DNA of 43,312 bases from an uncultured Octadecabacter sp. (lineage in GTDB: Bacteria; Pseudomonadota; Alphaproteobacteria; Rhodobacterales; Rhodobacteraceae), in NCBI GenBank assembly GCA_937891785.1, contig CALAGN010000091.1, positions 1 through 43,312 of the forward strand. The letters are read 5' to 3'. This document shows, piece by piece, positions 35,759 to 43,312 of the stretch. A model generated the notes under the pieces. The model made no database searches, was not told the origin of the DNA, and worked only from the letters and a program-made list of their open reading frames with translations. Positions within the stretch are counted from its first letter, which is position 1. Each line of letters opens with the position of its first letter. Made by a program: the position numbers and the translations under genes.

Positions 35759-36552
35759 ATGCAGGGCGTGAACACCGATAGAAGTATCAATCCTACGTCA
35801 TTTGCACTGTTCCCCGAAGCGGTAGCGCGATGATGTGCAGAATGCTGGGCGCGACCAGCGTCGCGCGATTGCCGGAGTCCTATTTTTATGGCCCTATGGT
35901 CGCCGACTGGATGCGCGGGATTGATCTGACAGCGACAGGGACGGAAACGCTGGCTGAGATTTTCTCCGCCGTACGAGACCTTGGCACCGCAGGCACAGGT
36001 GTCTTTGGCATACGGATGCAACGGGGCAGTTTTGCCCATTTCCGCGAGCAAGCGCGCACTCTTTACACAGACGCGCAAACCGATCGCGCGCTGTATCAAG
36101 CAGCGTTCGGCGATGTTTTATCCACCCACCTGACGAGGCGCGGCAGGTTTGAGCATGCTATATGCTGGGTCATGGCATCGCAAACCGGCCTTTGGCATAG
36201 GTTTGCGGATGGAACCGAGTTCGAACGCCTGACCGAACCGGCCCTGCCTGCATTCGACGCCGATGAAATCGCTGCTCAGATGGCGCGGCTTTCGAGTCTT
36301 GACGCAGAATGGGACCACTGGTTTGCCGCCGAAGCGATCACGCCGCACCGGATTGCTTACGAAGACCTTGCGCGCGACCCGCTTGGCGAACTGGGCGCTG
36401 TTCTAGATGCACTCGGTCTTGATTGTACCATCGCTGAAAATATTGCTCCTATCACCGCAAGGTTGGCTAATTCTACAAGTCGGGAATGGTCTGTCCGCTT
36501 TCGAGCGGCGCGCAGAAAAAATATAGGTGCAGCTCTGCCCAACGGCAGTTAA
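35759..36552 (+). pseudogene. Stf0-type sulfotransferase with broken 5' end
   Basis: From about 35782 one frame reads YVICTVPRSGSAMMCRMLG and GIRMQRGSFAHF, the hallmark of Stf0 sulfotransferases (PRSGS is the PAPS loop), and continues to TAA at 36550-36552. But that frame has no start codon before the PAPS loop; the first ATG is at 35830, after PRSGS. Another frame from ATG 35759 or GTG 35768 (NTDRSINP) would join it if one base were added near 35792. So the gene either has a frameshift, an assembly error or a rare start. The 35759 start lies close behind the terminator. Acceptor unknown; Stf0 in mycobacteria acts on trehalose. Confidence 0.7.
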
Positions 36553-36561
36553 GTTGTGCGA

Positions 36562-37749
36562 ATGGTATCAGTCTCTGATCAATACGAAGCTTTCCCTTAT
36601 CCCGAGCGCGATCCCGCCGACGAGCGTACGCGTTTGATCACGGGATCACCCTCGGACCCTATTGAAATGGATCACTACCTGTTTGGTGGCGCGCGCGATT
36701 GGTCGAAACCACTGCGGGCGATGGTGGCAGGGGGTGGCACTGGCGACGGGTTGATCCAACTTGCGACACGGCTAAGTCGAGCAGGCCGACCATTTGAAAT
36801 TACCTATCTTGACCTATCCTGCGCGTCCCGTGCAGTTGCCGAAAAACGGGCGGACGTGCGTGGGCTGACGGGGATTACGTTCCACACTGCGAGCCTTTTG
36901 GACGCGCCGGATTTCGGTGAATTCGACTACATTGATTGCTGCGGTGTGCTGCACCATTTGTCCGACCCTGGGGCGGGTTTTAAGGCCCTACGCGCAGCCT
37001 GTGCCCCGACCGGCGGGCTTGGATTTATGGTCTATGCGCCTCTGGGGCGGTCCGGTGTTTATCCGCTCCAACAGGCATTTGGTGCGCTTTTCGCGAACCA
37101 CGGCCCAGCCGAAAGGCTCGCAGCTGCGCGGGCCATTTTTGCCAAGCTTCCTAGCGGTCATCTGTTCAAAACCAACCCTCACCTCGGGGATCACAAACAA
37201 TCGGACGCAGGGTTTTACGACCTGTTGTTGCATAGCCAAGACCGGTCTTATGACGTGGGTGAATTGCTGGACGAACTGACAGGGGCGGGGTGGGATCTGG
37301 CGTCTTTCTGCCAGCCCGGGCGCTATGATCTGGCGCGCTTTGTGGAGGTGCCAGCGACGATGGACGCAGCACAGGCCATGGTCATTGCGGAAAAACTCAA
37401 CGGCACGATGAAAGTGCATCTGGGTTACGCCGTGCCTGCGGGGGCCGTGCGACCCGTGGCATCGGCAGCCAAACGATCGCTGGTGCCACATCTGCGTGCG
37501 GCCACGCCCGCGCAATTGGCCAAAGCTGTCAGCACGGGCAATCCGTTTTCAATCAAGTCAGGTTGTGAAACTATCCGCATTGCGCTGCCGAAATCTGCTG
37601 CACCGCTGATTGCCAGAATCAACGGCAAACGCAGCCTGAATGACATCGCGTCCGGCATGGACCCGATCACATTCGGTGGCATCTGGTCACAAATCGAGGC
37701 CGCGTTTACCCCTTGGGATGTGCTGCTGTATTCGCGCCTTTTGACTTAG
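36562..37749 (+). CDS. Class I SAM-dependent methyltransferase
   Basis: A 395-residue protein. The N-terminus DQYEAFPYPERDPADER is typical for a group of methyltransferases with a YPxx start. The SAM-binding motif is MVAGGGTGDGLIQLATRL, followed by the acidic ITYLDLSCASRAVAE and FDYIDCCGVLHHLSDPGAGF with the post-motif HHL. From about 330 a C-terminal helical part follows (INGKRSLNDIASGMDPITF). A GTG two codons upstream is a possible start; no good Shine-Dalgarno is visible, and it starts 9 bases after the Stf0 stop, so they may be co-translated. Its TAG stop overlaps the stop of the convergent small secreted gene. The substrate is unknown. Confidence 0.83.
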   Translation: MVSVSDQYEAFPYPERDPADERTRLITGSPSDPIEMDHYLFGGARDWSKPLRAMVAGGGTGDGLIQLATRLSRAGRPFEITYLDLSCASRAVAEKRADVRGLTGITFHTASLLDAPDFGEFDYIDCCGVLHHLSDPGAGFKALRAACAPTGGLGFMVYAPLGRSGVYPLQQAFGALFANHGPAERLAAARAIFAKLPSGHLFKTNPHLGDHKQSDAGFYDLLLHSQDRSYDVGELLDELTGAGWDLASFCQPGRYDLARFVEVPATMDAAQAMVIAEKLNGTMKVHLGYAVPAGAVRPVASAAKRSLVPHLRAATPAQLAKAVSTGNPFSIKSGCETIRIALPKSAAPLIARINGKRSLNDIASGMDPITFGGIWSQIEAAFTPWDVLLYSRLLT

Positions 37750-38048
37750 CTGTCGGTGCCGCGCAGCAGTTCGGTCGTGCCTGTTGCCGTGCTGCCATAG
37801 GTTAGCCGGCCAGTCTCCGACAGGGCCAAGCTCACGCCGACACCATCGGTCAGAACTTGCGAAATCATGCAGCTTGTTTCGCCAAATGTGACGCGGTCAG
37901 CCATTAGGCCAACCTGAAGATCCTAGCCCACGCAAGTCGCGGTTGGCGCAGAGGCCCCAAGGAAATTCCCTTGATAAATGTCAGCCGCACCATCGGCGGT
38001 GGCACTGGAGACAAAACAGGCGAGGGCAACGATAATTGGGGCTTTCAT
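37746..38048 (-). pseudogene. Small secreted protein gene with in-frame amber codon
   Basis: ATG 38048 follows a strong AAGGAG site and opens a signal peptide (MKAPIIVALACFVSSATA). Codon 42 is TAG (37923-37925), but the same frame continues without break for 58 codons (DLQVGLMADRVTFGETSCM, then LALSETGRLTYGST) to TAA, whose bases overlap the stop of the methyltransferase gene. Two cysteines (CVG before the amber, SCM after it) could form a disulfide in the mature protein. The full reading would be a 100-residue periplasmic or secreted protein. Decay, an error, or stop readthrough are all open. Confidence 0.65.
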
Positions 38049-38124
38049 TGCATTCTCCTTTGCTTTGGCTTTTGATGCTTAGGGCCGGATTGATGCGAAA
38101 ATGCGAGGCAACTTGGAGGCGGAT

Positions 38125-38784
38125 ATGTGCGGACGTATGGCAATCACGATGCCACATGACGCGATGGCGCAGATGTTCGCGGCGACCCCTGCCAACGACC
38201 TGCCGGAGGTGCCCAATTACAATGTTTGCCCAACTGTGCAGGTTCATACTGTCACGAGCGATGATGGCACCCGCCACCTGCGACCCATGCGCTGGGGTTT
38301 CGTGCCGCAGTGGTACAAAAAACCCAATGATGGTCCGCTGTTAATCAATGCGCGGGCTGAAACGATTGCTGACAAGCCCGCCTTTCGCACAGCGGCGCGC
38401 GAACGGCGATGTTTGATCCCTGCAACCGGATTTTACGAATGGACCAAGACGCCCGAGGGCGCGCGATTGCCATGGTATATCATCCGAAAGGACGGCACAC
38501 CGCTGGTCTTTGCGGGTATCTGGCAGGCGTGGGACAAAGGCGAAGATCCGCTCACAACATGTGCAATTGTCACCACGGGCGCGAATGCGGCCGTGGGCAG
38601 CATCCATCATCGAATGCCGGTCGTGCTGGAGCCTGCGGATTGGGCCTTGTGGCTGGGTGAGGCAGGCAAAGGCGCGGCGCGTCTGATGACGGCCGCGCCC
38701 GAAGATACGCTGGAGTTTTATCGGGTTGATCCAAAGGTGAACTCAAACCGTGCAAGCGGCGCTGATCTGATCGAACCGATCTAA
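38125..38784 (+). CDS. yedK: SOS response-associated peptidase (YedK/HMCES)
   Basis: A 219-residue SRAP protein. Cys2 (MCGRMAITM) becomes the N-terminal residue that links to abasic sites in single-stranded DNA; the conserved NARAET block (about 73-78), EW pair in FYEWTK and the His in IHHRMPVVL complete the active site. It shields abasic sites during replication. ATG 38125 is preferred over 38101 because Cys must be residue 2 and GGAGG lies just before it. Six bases separate its stop from the convergent helicase gene. Confidence 0.93.
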   Translation: MCGRMAITMPHDAMAQMFAATPANDLPEVPNYNVCPTVQVHTVTSDDGTRHLRPMRWGFVPQWYKKPNDGPLLINARAETIADKPAFRTAARERRCLIPATGFYEWTKTPEGARLPWYIIRKDGTPLVFAGIWQAWDKGEDPLTTCAIVTTGANAAVGSIHHRMPVVLEPADWALWLGEAGKGAARLMTAAPEDTLEFYRVDPKVNSNRASGADLIEPI

Positions 38785-38790
38785 GCCGCC

Positions 38791-40893
38791 CTAATTGTCG
38801 CGTTTGGGAAAGCCACCGCCACCCTTTGGTGCGCCTTTGCCTTTTGAGCCGCCTTTGGCCGCATGGGGCTTGCCGCTTTTGGGTTTTGCGCCAGGAGGGG
38901 TAAATCGCTTGGAAGGATCGCTGGCACCATCAAACGAGCGTTTGGCGGGGGCTGCGTCGGTCGCGCGTGGCGCGCCTTTTCCAGCTGGTTTGCCGCCGAA
39001 CTTGCCTTTTGGCTTACCCTCGTAACTCGACTTCGGCTTACCCTCGTAATTCGATTTTGGCTTGCCTGCCGGTTTGCCCTCAAAGCCGCCCTTGGGTTTG
39101 CCGCGGGGTTTATCGTCAGATTTGCCTTTATAGGGCGCGCCCGCTGGCTTGTCGGCCTTTGGCTTCCAGTCGGCTACCGCATCCCCGTGGTCCTTTTTGG
39201 GCGCACGTTCCGGTTTCGGGCGCGGGCCACGATCATCGTCGCGCGCCTTGTAGTCAGGCTTGCCGCCGCCACCGCTTTTGCGTGGCGGTGGGCCCGACAA
39301 CACGGGCGCTTGCGCCAATTGCGTGATGCTGGTTCCAGCCTCAAGTTCCATGCCGCTGCCAACACGGCCCAAAAAGCCGTCAACGCTGGATTTCAGGATT
39401 TCCACATAGCTCTGGTCTTGTTGGATGCGGATCGCGCCGATGTCGTCTTTGCTGATCCCGCCTGCCTTACACAGCAGCGGAAGCAGCCAGCGTGCTTCGG
39501 CGTTTTTGTCGCGGCCCACATTGACCGAAAACCAGACCGATGGGCCAAATGCCTCGCGGGGGCGTGGCTTGGCGGCGTCTTCCGCGTCGCTCAGTTCTTC
39601 GGGGGCCGATTGCCGTTCGCGGTGCACACGCAAGAATGCTGCGGCCAGTTGTGGAGCACTGAATTGCGTCGCGAGCTTGTTGACGAAAGCCTCGTCATCT
39701 TCGCTTACGGGGTCGTTCCATGGGGTATCGACCAACAGGCGTTCTTCGTCGCGTGCCAGAACTTCAGTAGCAGAGGGCGGTGCGCCCCATTCCGCCGTAA
39801 GTTTCGCGAACCGCAGCAGGCGTTCGGCCTTGCCGCGCATTTTCACGGGTACGATCAGCGCCGAGGTGCCTTTGGCGCCTGCGCGACCTGTGCGACCAGA
39901 CCGGTGCAAGAGCGTGTCCGAGTTGTTGGGCAGTTCTGCATGAATCACCAGTTCCAAACCGGGAAGATCAATACCACGCGCCGCCACGTCGGTCGCCACG
40001 CAAACGCGGGCACGTCCGTCACGCATGGATTGCAAGGCATGGGTTCGTTCGTTCTGCGTCAATTCACCCGACAGAGCCACAACGCTGAACCCACGGTTGG
40101 AAAAACGGGTCGTCAGGCGCGCAACCATGGCGCGGGTGTTGCAAAACACGATGGCATTGCGCGCATCGTAAAACCGCAGCACGTTGATGATCGCGTTTTC
40201 GGCGTCGCGCGGGGCAACGGTCATGGCCTTGTATTCGATATCGGCGTGCTGACCACCGTCGCTAACCGTGGCGACGCGTACGGCATCACGTTGGAAGTTC
40301 TTGGCCAGCTTGGCGATGGCCGCAGGTACGGTCGCGGAAAACATCAAGGTGCGGCGGCTCTCGGGGGCCTCGCCAAGAATATACTCAAGATCCTCGCGGA
40401 ATCCCAGATCAAGCATCTCGTCCGCTTCGTCCAACACAACTGCGCGCAGCGATCCCATGTCGATCGAGCCACGCTTGATATGATCCACCAGACGGCCAGG
40501 TGTGGCGACAACAACATGTGCCCCACGCGTCAAGGTGCGACGTTCTTCGCGCATATCCATACCGCCGACGCAGGACGCGATAACCGCGCCCGCAGGCCCA
40601 TAGAGCCAAATGAATTCGCGTTTCACCTGAAGCGCCAATTCGCGCGTTGGCGCGATGATCAGGGCCAGCGGTGCGCCCGCTGCACCAAATGTGTCATCCT
40701 CGCCCAAAAGGGTAGGCGCAATGGCAAGGCCAAAGCCAACGGTCTTACCCGAGCCGGTCTGCGCAGAGACAAGCAGATCAGCCTCGCCCAACTCGGGCGC
40801 GGTGACGGCCTCTTGGACAGGGGTCAGGGTGTGGTAGCCTTGGGTCTCAAGGGCGGCGGCAATAGTCTTTTTCACGGGCAGCTTCTTTGTCAT
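38791..40893 (-). CDS. DEAD-box RNA helicase with DbpA-like RNA-binding domain and basic tail
   Basis: A 700-residue helicase. Walker A SAQTGSGKT (43-51), APTRELALQVKREF, DEAD (155-158) in VVLDEADEMLDLG, SATVP, and HRSGRTGRAGAKG give a complete RecA pair to about residue 380. Residues near 465-535 (WFSVNVGRDKNAEARWLLP) form a DbpA-type RNA-binding domain. From about 570 the tail is basic and repetitive (KPKG, YEGKPK, GGKPAGKG). It resembles DeaD/CsdA helicases that help ribosome assembly and RNA handling in the cold. The start MTKKLPVKKTI agrees with the family. Confidence 0.93.
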   Translation of the reverse strand: MTKKLPVKKTIAAALETQGYHTLTPVQEAVTAPELGEADLLVSAQTGSGKTVGFGLAIAPTLLGEDDTFGAAGAPLALIIAPTRELALQVKREFIWLYGPAGAVIASCVGGMDMREERRTLTRGAHVVVATPGRLVDHIKRGSIDMGSLRAVVLDEADEMLDLGFREDLEYILGEAPESRRTLMFSATVPAAIAKLAKNFQRDAVRVATVSDGGQHADIEYKAMTVAPRDAENAIINVLRFYDARNAIVFCNTRAMVARLTTRFSNRGFSVVALSGELTQNERTHALQSMRDGRARVCVATDVAARGIDLPGLELVIHAELPNNSDTLLHRSGRTGRAGAKGTSALIVPVKMRGKAERLLRFAKLTAEWGAPPSATEVLARDEERLLVDTPWNDPVSEDDEAFVNKLATQFSAPQLAAAFLRVHRERQSAPEELSDAEDAAKPRPREAFGPSVWFSVNVGRDKNAEARWLLPLLCKAGGISKDDIGAIRIQQDQSYVEILKSSVDGFLGRVGSGMELEAGTSITQLAQAPVLSGPPPRKSGGGGKPDYKARDDDRGPRPKPERAPKKDHGDAVADWKPKADKPAGAPYKGKSDDKPRGKPKGGFEGKPAGKPKSNYEGKPKSSYEGKPKGKFGGKPAGKGAPRATDAAPAKRSFDGASDPSKRFTPPGAKPKSGKPHAAKGGSKGKGAPKGGGGFPKRDN
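39010..39070 (-). repeat. Short tandem repeat in the helicase tail
   Basis: The pattern TTACCCTCGTAA(C/T)TCGA(C/T)TT(C/T)GG recurs twice about 24 bases apart on the plus strand near 39016-39062, encoding the SxYEGKPK repeats on the minus strand. Neighbouring KPAGKPKG units are looser copies. Such repeats can slip, so tail length may vary between strains. Confidence 0.6.
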
Positions 40894-41079
40894 GCGGGAT
40901 TAAAGGCCTGCCAATAGGGGCAGCGCGCGCAAAAGTATATGGGAAATCGCGCATACCGTCTATGTGCAGCGATGTCGTCGACGCAGCGTCGTGCGCTGGT
41001 TTGGTTGTTCAGTGCTGTCGGGCGGAATATGATGGCGGCGAAACGGATATTTTTTCCGGCGCGCGTGAAAGGACAGGTC

Positions 41080-41345
41080 ATGACCAGACCTGATGCCGGA
41101 ACGCCCGCCTACCGCACGGCTGGGCTGGCCAAAGTCTACGGCGAGGGTCATTCGGCTGTGCATGCCCTGCGCGGGCTTTATCTGGAAATTCGGGCGGGTG
41201 AGATCGTCGCACTGCTTGGCTCATCGGGGTTTGGGAAAACGATCTTGCTCAATATCGTCGGCGGGTTGGATCGCGGCACGCAAGGCACTGCGCATTTTCG
41301 CGATCAGTGCCTTAGCGATAGGAGCGATGCGCAGCTGACCCGCGC
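41080..41345 (+). pseudogene. ABC transporter ATP-binding subunit, truncated remnant
   Basis: ATG 41080 has AAAGGAC before it and starts MTRPDAGTPAYRTAGLAKVYG. The product follows the LolD/MacB pattern: ALRGLYLEIRAGEIVALLGS, Walker A GSSGFGKT (usual GPSGSGKS), then LLNIVGGLDRGTQGTAHFRD and SDAQLTR. At about 41340 homology stops: the Q-loop, signature LSGGQ and Walker B are missing. The frame stays open to 41646, but its later residues are the antisense of another remnant. So this is the 5' quarter of a lost transporter gene. Confidence 0.75.
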
Positions 41346-41375
41346 TGATTATGTCACCGAGAATGCGCCACTCGT

Positions 41376-41633
41376 TCAAATTGATTCGAGATCACAGCGC
41401 CGCGCAAACCCAAGTGCGTCAGATCCGGGGATCGCCGCCGCCCATTCGGACAGCAAATTGTCTTCGATGCCGGGGGCCTTGGCGGCGGCAGCCAGTAATT
41501 GCGCTACTTTGACGCCTGTTTCGCAGAAAAACAGTGCCCGCGCTTCAGTTTTATCCGTTCCGACGGACTATGATCGCTCAAAAGCGGCGGAAATTTCGGC
41601 GAGGGCAGACAGCGATCCTTTGGAGTTTTCCAT
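41376..41633 (-). pseudogene. Unidentified minus-strand gene remnant with in-frame amber
   Basis: ATG 41633 opens MENSKGSLSALAEISAAFER, then TAG at 41568-41570, and the same frame continues with DKTEARALFFCETGVKVAQ, then LLAAAAKAPGIEDNLLSEWA and GSDALGFARRCDL to TGA. The residues look protein-like on both sides of the amber. The family was not recognised. It faces the ABC remnant and lies in a zone of broken genes; no Shine-Dalgarno sequence precedes the ATG. Confidence 0.4.
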
Positions 41634-41757
41634 TCATGCAGCGTAGCGCGATCACAGTGGGGAAAATAGCCACAGTTTCTCATAAGACGTCCCAATTGGG
41701 GTTGGAGCATTGCCGCGAGGCCAATAAGATGAATCCAATAGCTTTTTTGAGGGCATC

Positions 41758-42909
41758 ATGAAAAGATTCGTTTACGGGGCGGCACTTGCCCTACTAATTT
41801 CGCCACTGGCACTAAGTGCCCAGACACAAGGCGATGAAGACGATCTTGCCGAAGTGGAATCGTTGAACCCCAACCCTATCGCGCGCCTGACAGGTCGCCT
41901 TGCCTACGATACTGATTACGGCGTCGTCGTTGGTATGGGCTTTGTGACCGACAGGCTGCTGGGCAAGGATCAGACCCTCGAGTTCAATATCGAAACGCAA
42001 GAAGACGGAACGCGCGTCAATTTGCGTTATAACAACGATGCAATTTTCGGGGAATCTCCGGCCTTTGGCATGAATGTGGTGCGCTCGGAAACATCTGCAA
42101 GTGCGACATATGATTTTGACTCGACCGTTACGCGGATCGAACCGCGACTAACCTGGGAGGTGTCTTCGGCGCTCAAGGCCTCGGCCTATGCCAGTTATTC
42201 CGTGAGCGATATTTCGGGTGTTCCGGTCGCCAGTTCGGCACTCATTGTCGGGGACGAGGGTGAAGAGACCACCAGCGCGATTGGCGCCAACCTTGAATAC
42301 CGGTTACCGATCGAGCCTGGTGGTACAATACGCACGGCGCGGCTGAGATTTGGTGCCGAGATCGGGTCAACAACGCCGGACAACGACTTTTTGCGCGTTA
42401 CTGCCTCGGGGCAGGCCATCCATGTTTTTAACGATGGCAATGTCGTTTTGCGCAGTCAGGTCCGCCTTGGTGCGCTGAGCAGCCAAGCTGGTACCAGCAG
42501 CATCGGCGACCGCTATAGGCTGGGCCAGGGATCGATCCGAGGGTTTGAATTTGGCGGCCTTGGACCGCGCGATCTTGCAGTTGCAGGCACGCCGGCACTT
42601 GGCGGCAACTACTACGGCATTGCCAAGTTTGACGTGCAATTCCCCAATGCGTTTGGCGAACAAGCCGAGCGCCTGACACCGGGCCTGTTCGTTGATCTAG
42701 GCAGCCTTTGGGGTCTTGACGATGTGGCGGGCGGCATTGCCGGGGCAGATATTGTGGACGATGCAAGCCATCTGCGATCTTCGGTCGGGGTATCGCTGAG
42801 CATCCGGACGGGCCTTGGCGCGATCCAGATGTATCTGGCACATCCGATTGCCTCGCAGGATTATGATAGCACCCAGACCTTTGGCCTCGAATTGAATCAT
42901 TCATTCTAA
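41758..42909 (+). CDS. BamA/TamA-like outer-membrane barrel without POTRA domains
   Basis: A 383-residue protein with a signal peptide (MKRFVYGAALALLISPLALSA) and then alternating strand patterns of an outer-membrane beta barrel. The motif GSIRGFEFGGLGPRD matches the (V/I)RGF motif of Omp85 barrels, and the chain ends in Phe (LELNHSF), as needed for BAM-mediated insertion. There is no room for POTRA repeats, which distinguishes it from BamA, TamA and FhaC. TTTTTGAGGG precedes the ATG. It may be a stand-alone lipid- or protein-handling barrel. Neighbouring genes are remnants, so it is an isolated gene. Confidence 0.85.
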   Translation: MKRFVYGAALALLISPLALSAQTQGDEDDLAEVESLNPNPIARLTGRLAYDTDYGVVVGMGFVTDRLLGKDQTLEFNIETQEDGTRVNLRYNNDAIFGESPAFGMNVVRSETSASATYDFDSTVTRIEPRLTWEVSSALKASAYASYSVSDISGVPVASSALIVGDEGEETTSAIGANLEYRLPIEPGGTIRTARLRFGAEIGSTTPDNDFLRVTASGQAIHVFNDGNVVLRSQVRLGALSSQAGTSSIGDRYRLGQGSIRGFEFGGLGPRDLAVAGTPALGGNYYGIAKFDVQFPNAFGEQAERLTPGLFVDLGSLWGLDDVAGGIAGADIVDDASHLRSSVGVSLSIRTGLGAIQMYLAHPIASQDYDSTQTFGLELNHSF

Positions 42910-43309
42910 TTCTAAGTTGGCTTCGCGCCCGGTAACCAAGGGCGAACGCACGCTGCGGATCGAATCGACGAAATCTTCGATAGTGGCCTGACGCCTTGCT
43001 TATGTTGCGCCCGCCAAATGCGCCTAGACAGACCCTTGCGGGTCTCGCGGATCGGTCTCGTGTCTCCCGTCGCGCCAGTTCACAACTAACGCGTCTTGGC
43101 TGATTAGCAACGACCGGCGCTCAAAATGCAGCGTGATCGTTTCGGTGCCATGCGGGGATGTCGCGGTGCTCGCTACCAGCGACCATACCGCGTCGGATGC
43201 GAACCTTAGGCCTGCCAACGCGAAATCCTCGGACTCTCCATGGGGTGCAACGGCGTGGCCCCCTCTGTCAGGGATGTTGTCCGCTGCTCTATTTATCTCT
43301 AATTTTCAG
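42901..43309 (-). pseudogene. Gfo/Idh/MocA-family oxidoreductase remnant
   Basis: Two minus-strand pieces fit the C-terminal half of a Gfo/Idh/MocA sugar dehydrogenase. The upstream piece (43309 to 43024) reads ESEDFALAGLRFASDAVWSL, then VASTATSPHGTETITLHFE, matching the family block EDt.v..lrF.nGa.g.i..sta..pG. The second piece (about 43000 to 42901) reads QATIEDFVDSIRSVRSPLVT then GREANLELE and stops, matching the usual IedFv.aIr.gr.PlV.g.eg, but with the final helix cut off where the barrel gene ends. Stop codons separate the two pieces. The N-terminal NAD-binding half is absent or outside the window. Confidence 0.6.
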
Positions 43310-43312
43310 GTG

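Noticed and set aside
38863-40917. Open frame of 684 codons on the plus strand across the helicase gene
   Set aside because: It is the antisense shadow of the DEAD-box gene, which has all helicase motifs; the plus-strand product has no recognisable domain and is Arg/Cys/His-rich as expected of a shadow.
41346-41646. Continuation of the ABC ATPase frame to 41646
   Set aside because: Homology ends near 41340; later residues are Ser/Ala-rich antisense of the minus-strand remnant.
1-43312. CRISPR arrays, tRNA, rRNA, transposases, prophage genes
   Set aside because: None seen on either strand: no regularly spaced repeats, no GGTTCRANYCC-type T-loop with a cloverleaf, no DDE or integrase motifs.

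Overview
The window looks like a chromosomal segment of a marine alphaproteobacterium of the Rhodobacteraceae (roseobacter group; an Octadecabacter, Loktanella or Yoonia-like genome would fit, but the species cannot be fixed from sequence reading alone). The pointers are GC-rich codon use (roughly 60%, by eye), tightly packed genes with many ATGA overlaps, a short-chain fatty acid / propionate module with TTTGCAAA operators, DmdB- and DmdC-like acyl-CoA enzymes, and roseobacter-style small conserved proteins. No rRNA, tRNA, CRISPR array, transposase or phage gene was found.

Layout. 1-3.1 kb: a low-GC partial GNAT-like gene at the left edge, a compound GC-rich inverted repeat, two tiny membrane proteins, an alpha/beta hydrolase, and two adjacent genes each broken by a one-base shift (a C-terminal-anchor protein and a DUF817 membrane protein). 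3.1-9.8 kb: glyA, nadK, prpE and maeB, i.e. one-carbon, NADP and propionate/malate metabolism; the prpE upstream region carries TTTGCAAA palindromes of the RamB/PccR (ScfR) type. 9.97-15.65 kb: a VOC-plus-double-cupin gene followed by a nucleoside-salvage operon cdd-deoA-deoB-add-upp with ATGA junctions. 15.7-22.2 kb: a secreted SPOR-domain protein, a membrane-anchored protein resembling an M48 peptidase that has lost HExxH, a GNAT acetyltransferase, a DmdB-like acyl-CoA ligase, a DMT exporter and a sulfotransferase. 22.2-29.8 kb: a beta-oxidation block on the minus strand (fused hydratase/3-hydroxyacyl-CoA dehydrogenase, thiolase, GST-like protein, 70-aa conserved protein, acyl-CoA dehydrogenase) headed by two paralogous MerR regulators. 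30-32.3 kb: two tandem hotdog thioesterases and a MATE exporter. 32.3-34 kb: DUF952-pyrD-arsC-like operon. 34.1-38.8 kb: a periplasmic 5'-nucleotidase, an Stf0-type sulfotransferase with a broken 5' end, a methyltransferase, a small secreted protein with an in-frame amber codon and a YedK/HMCES protein. 38.8-40.9 kb: a DEAD-box helicase with a basic repeat tail. 40.9-43.3 kb: a decayed zone with an ABC-ATPase remnant, an unidentified minus-strand remnant, an intact BamA-like barrel without POTRA domains, and pieces of a Gfo/Idh/MocA oxidoreductase.

How the parts fit. The metabolic core is consistent with a heterotroph using short-chain and fatty acids (PrpE, MaeB, FadA/B, acyl-CoA dehydrogenase, thioesterases) and recycling nucleosides (5'-nucleotidase in the periplasm; Cdd, DeoA, DeoB, Add, Upp in the cytoplasm; PyrD for de novo synthesis). 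The most unusual signals are: a nested inverted repeat covering the start of a 26-aa membrane peptide; the ScfR-type palindromes before prpE; triplicated ACGTAA hexamers before a MerR gene; the pseudo-M48 protein; and a high density of single-lesion genes (three frameshifts, two in-frame ambers), which is either real genome decay or uncorrected assembly indels. Four convergent gene pairs share overlapping stop codons. No clearly new multi-gene defence or biosynthetic system was seen.
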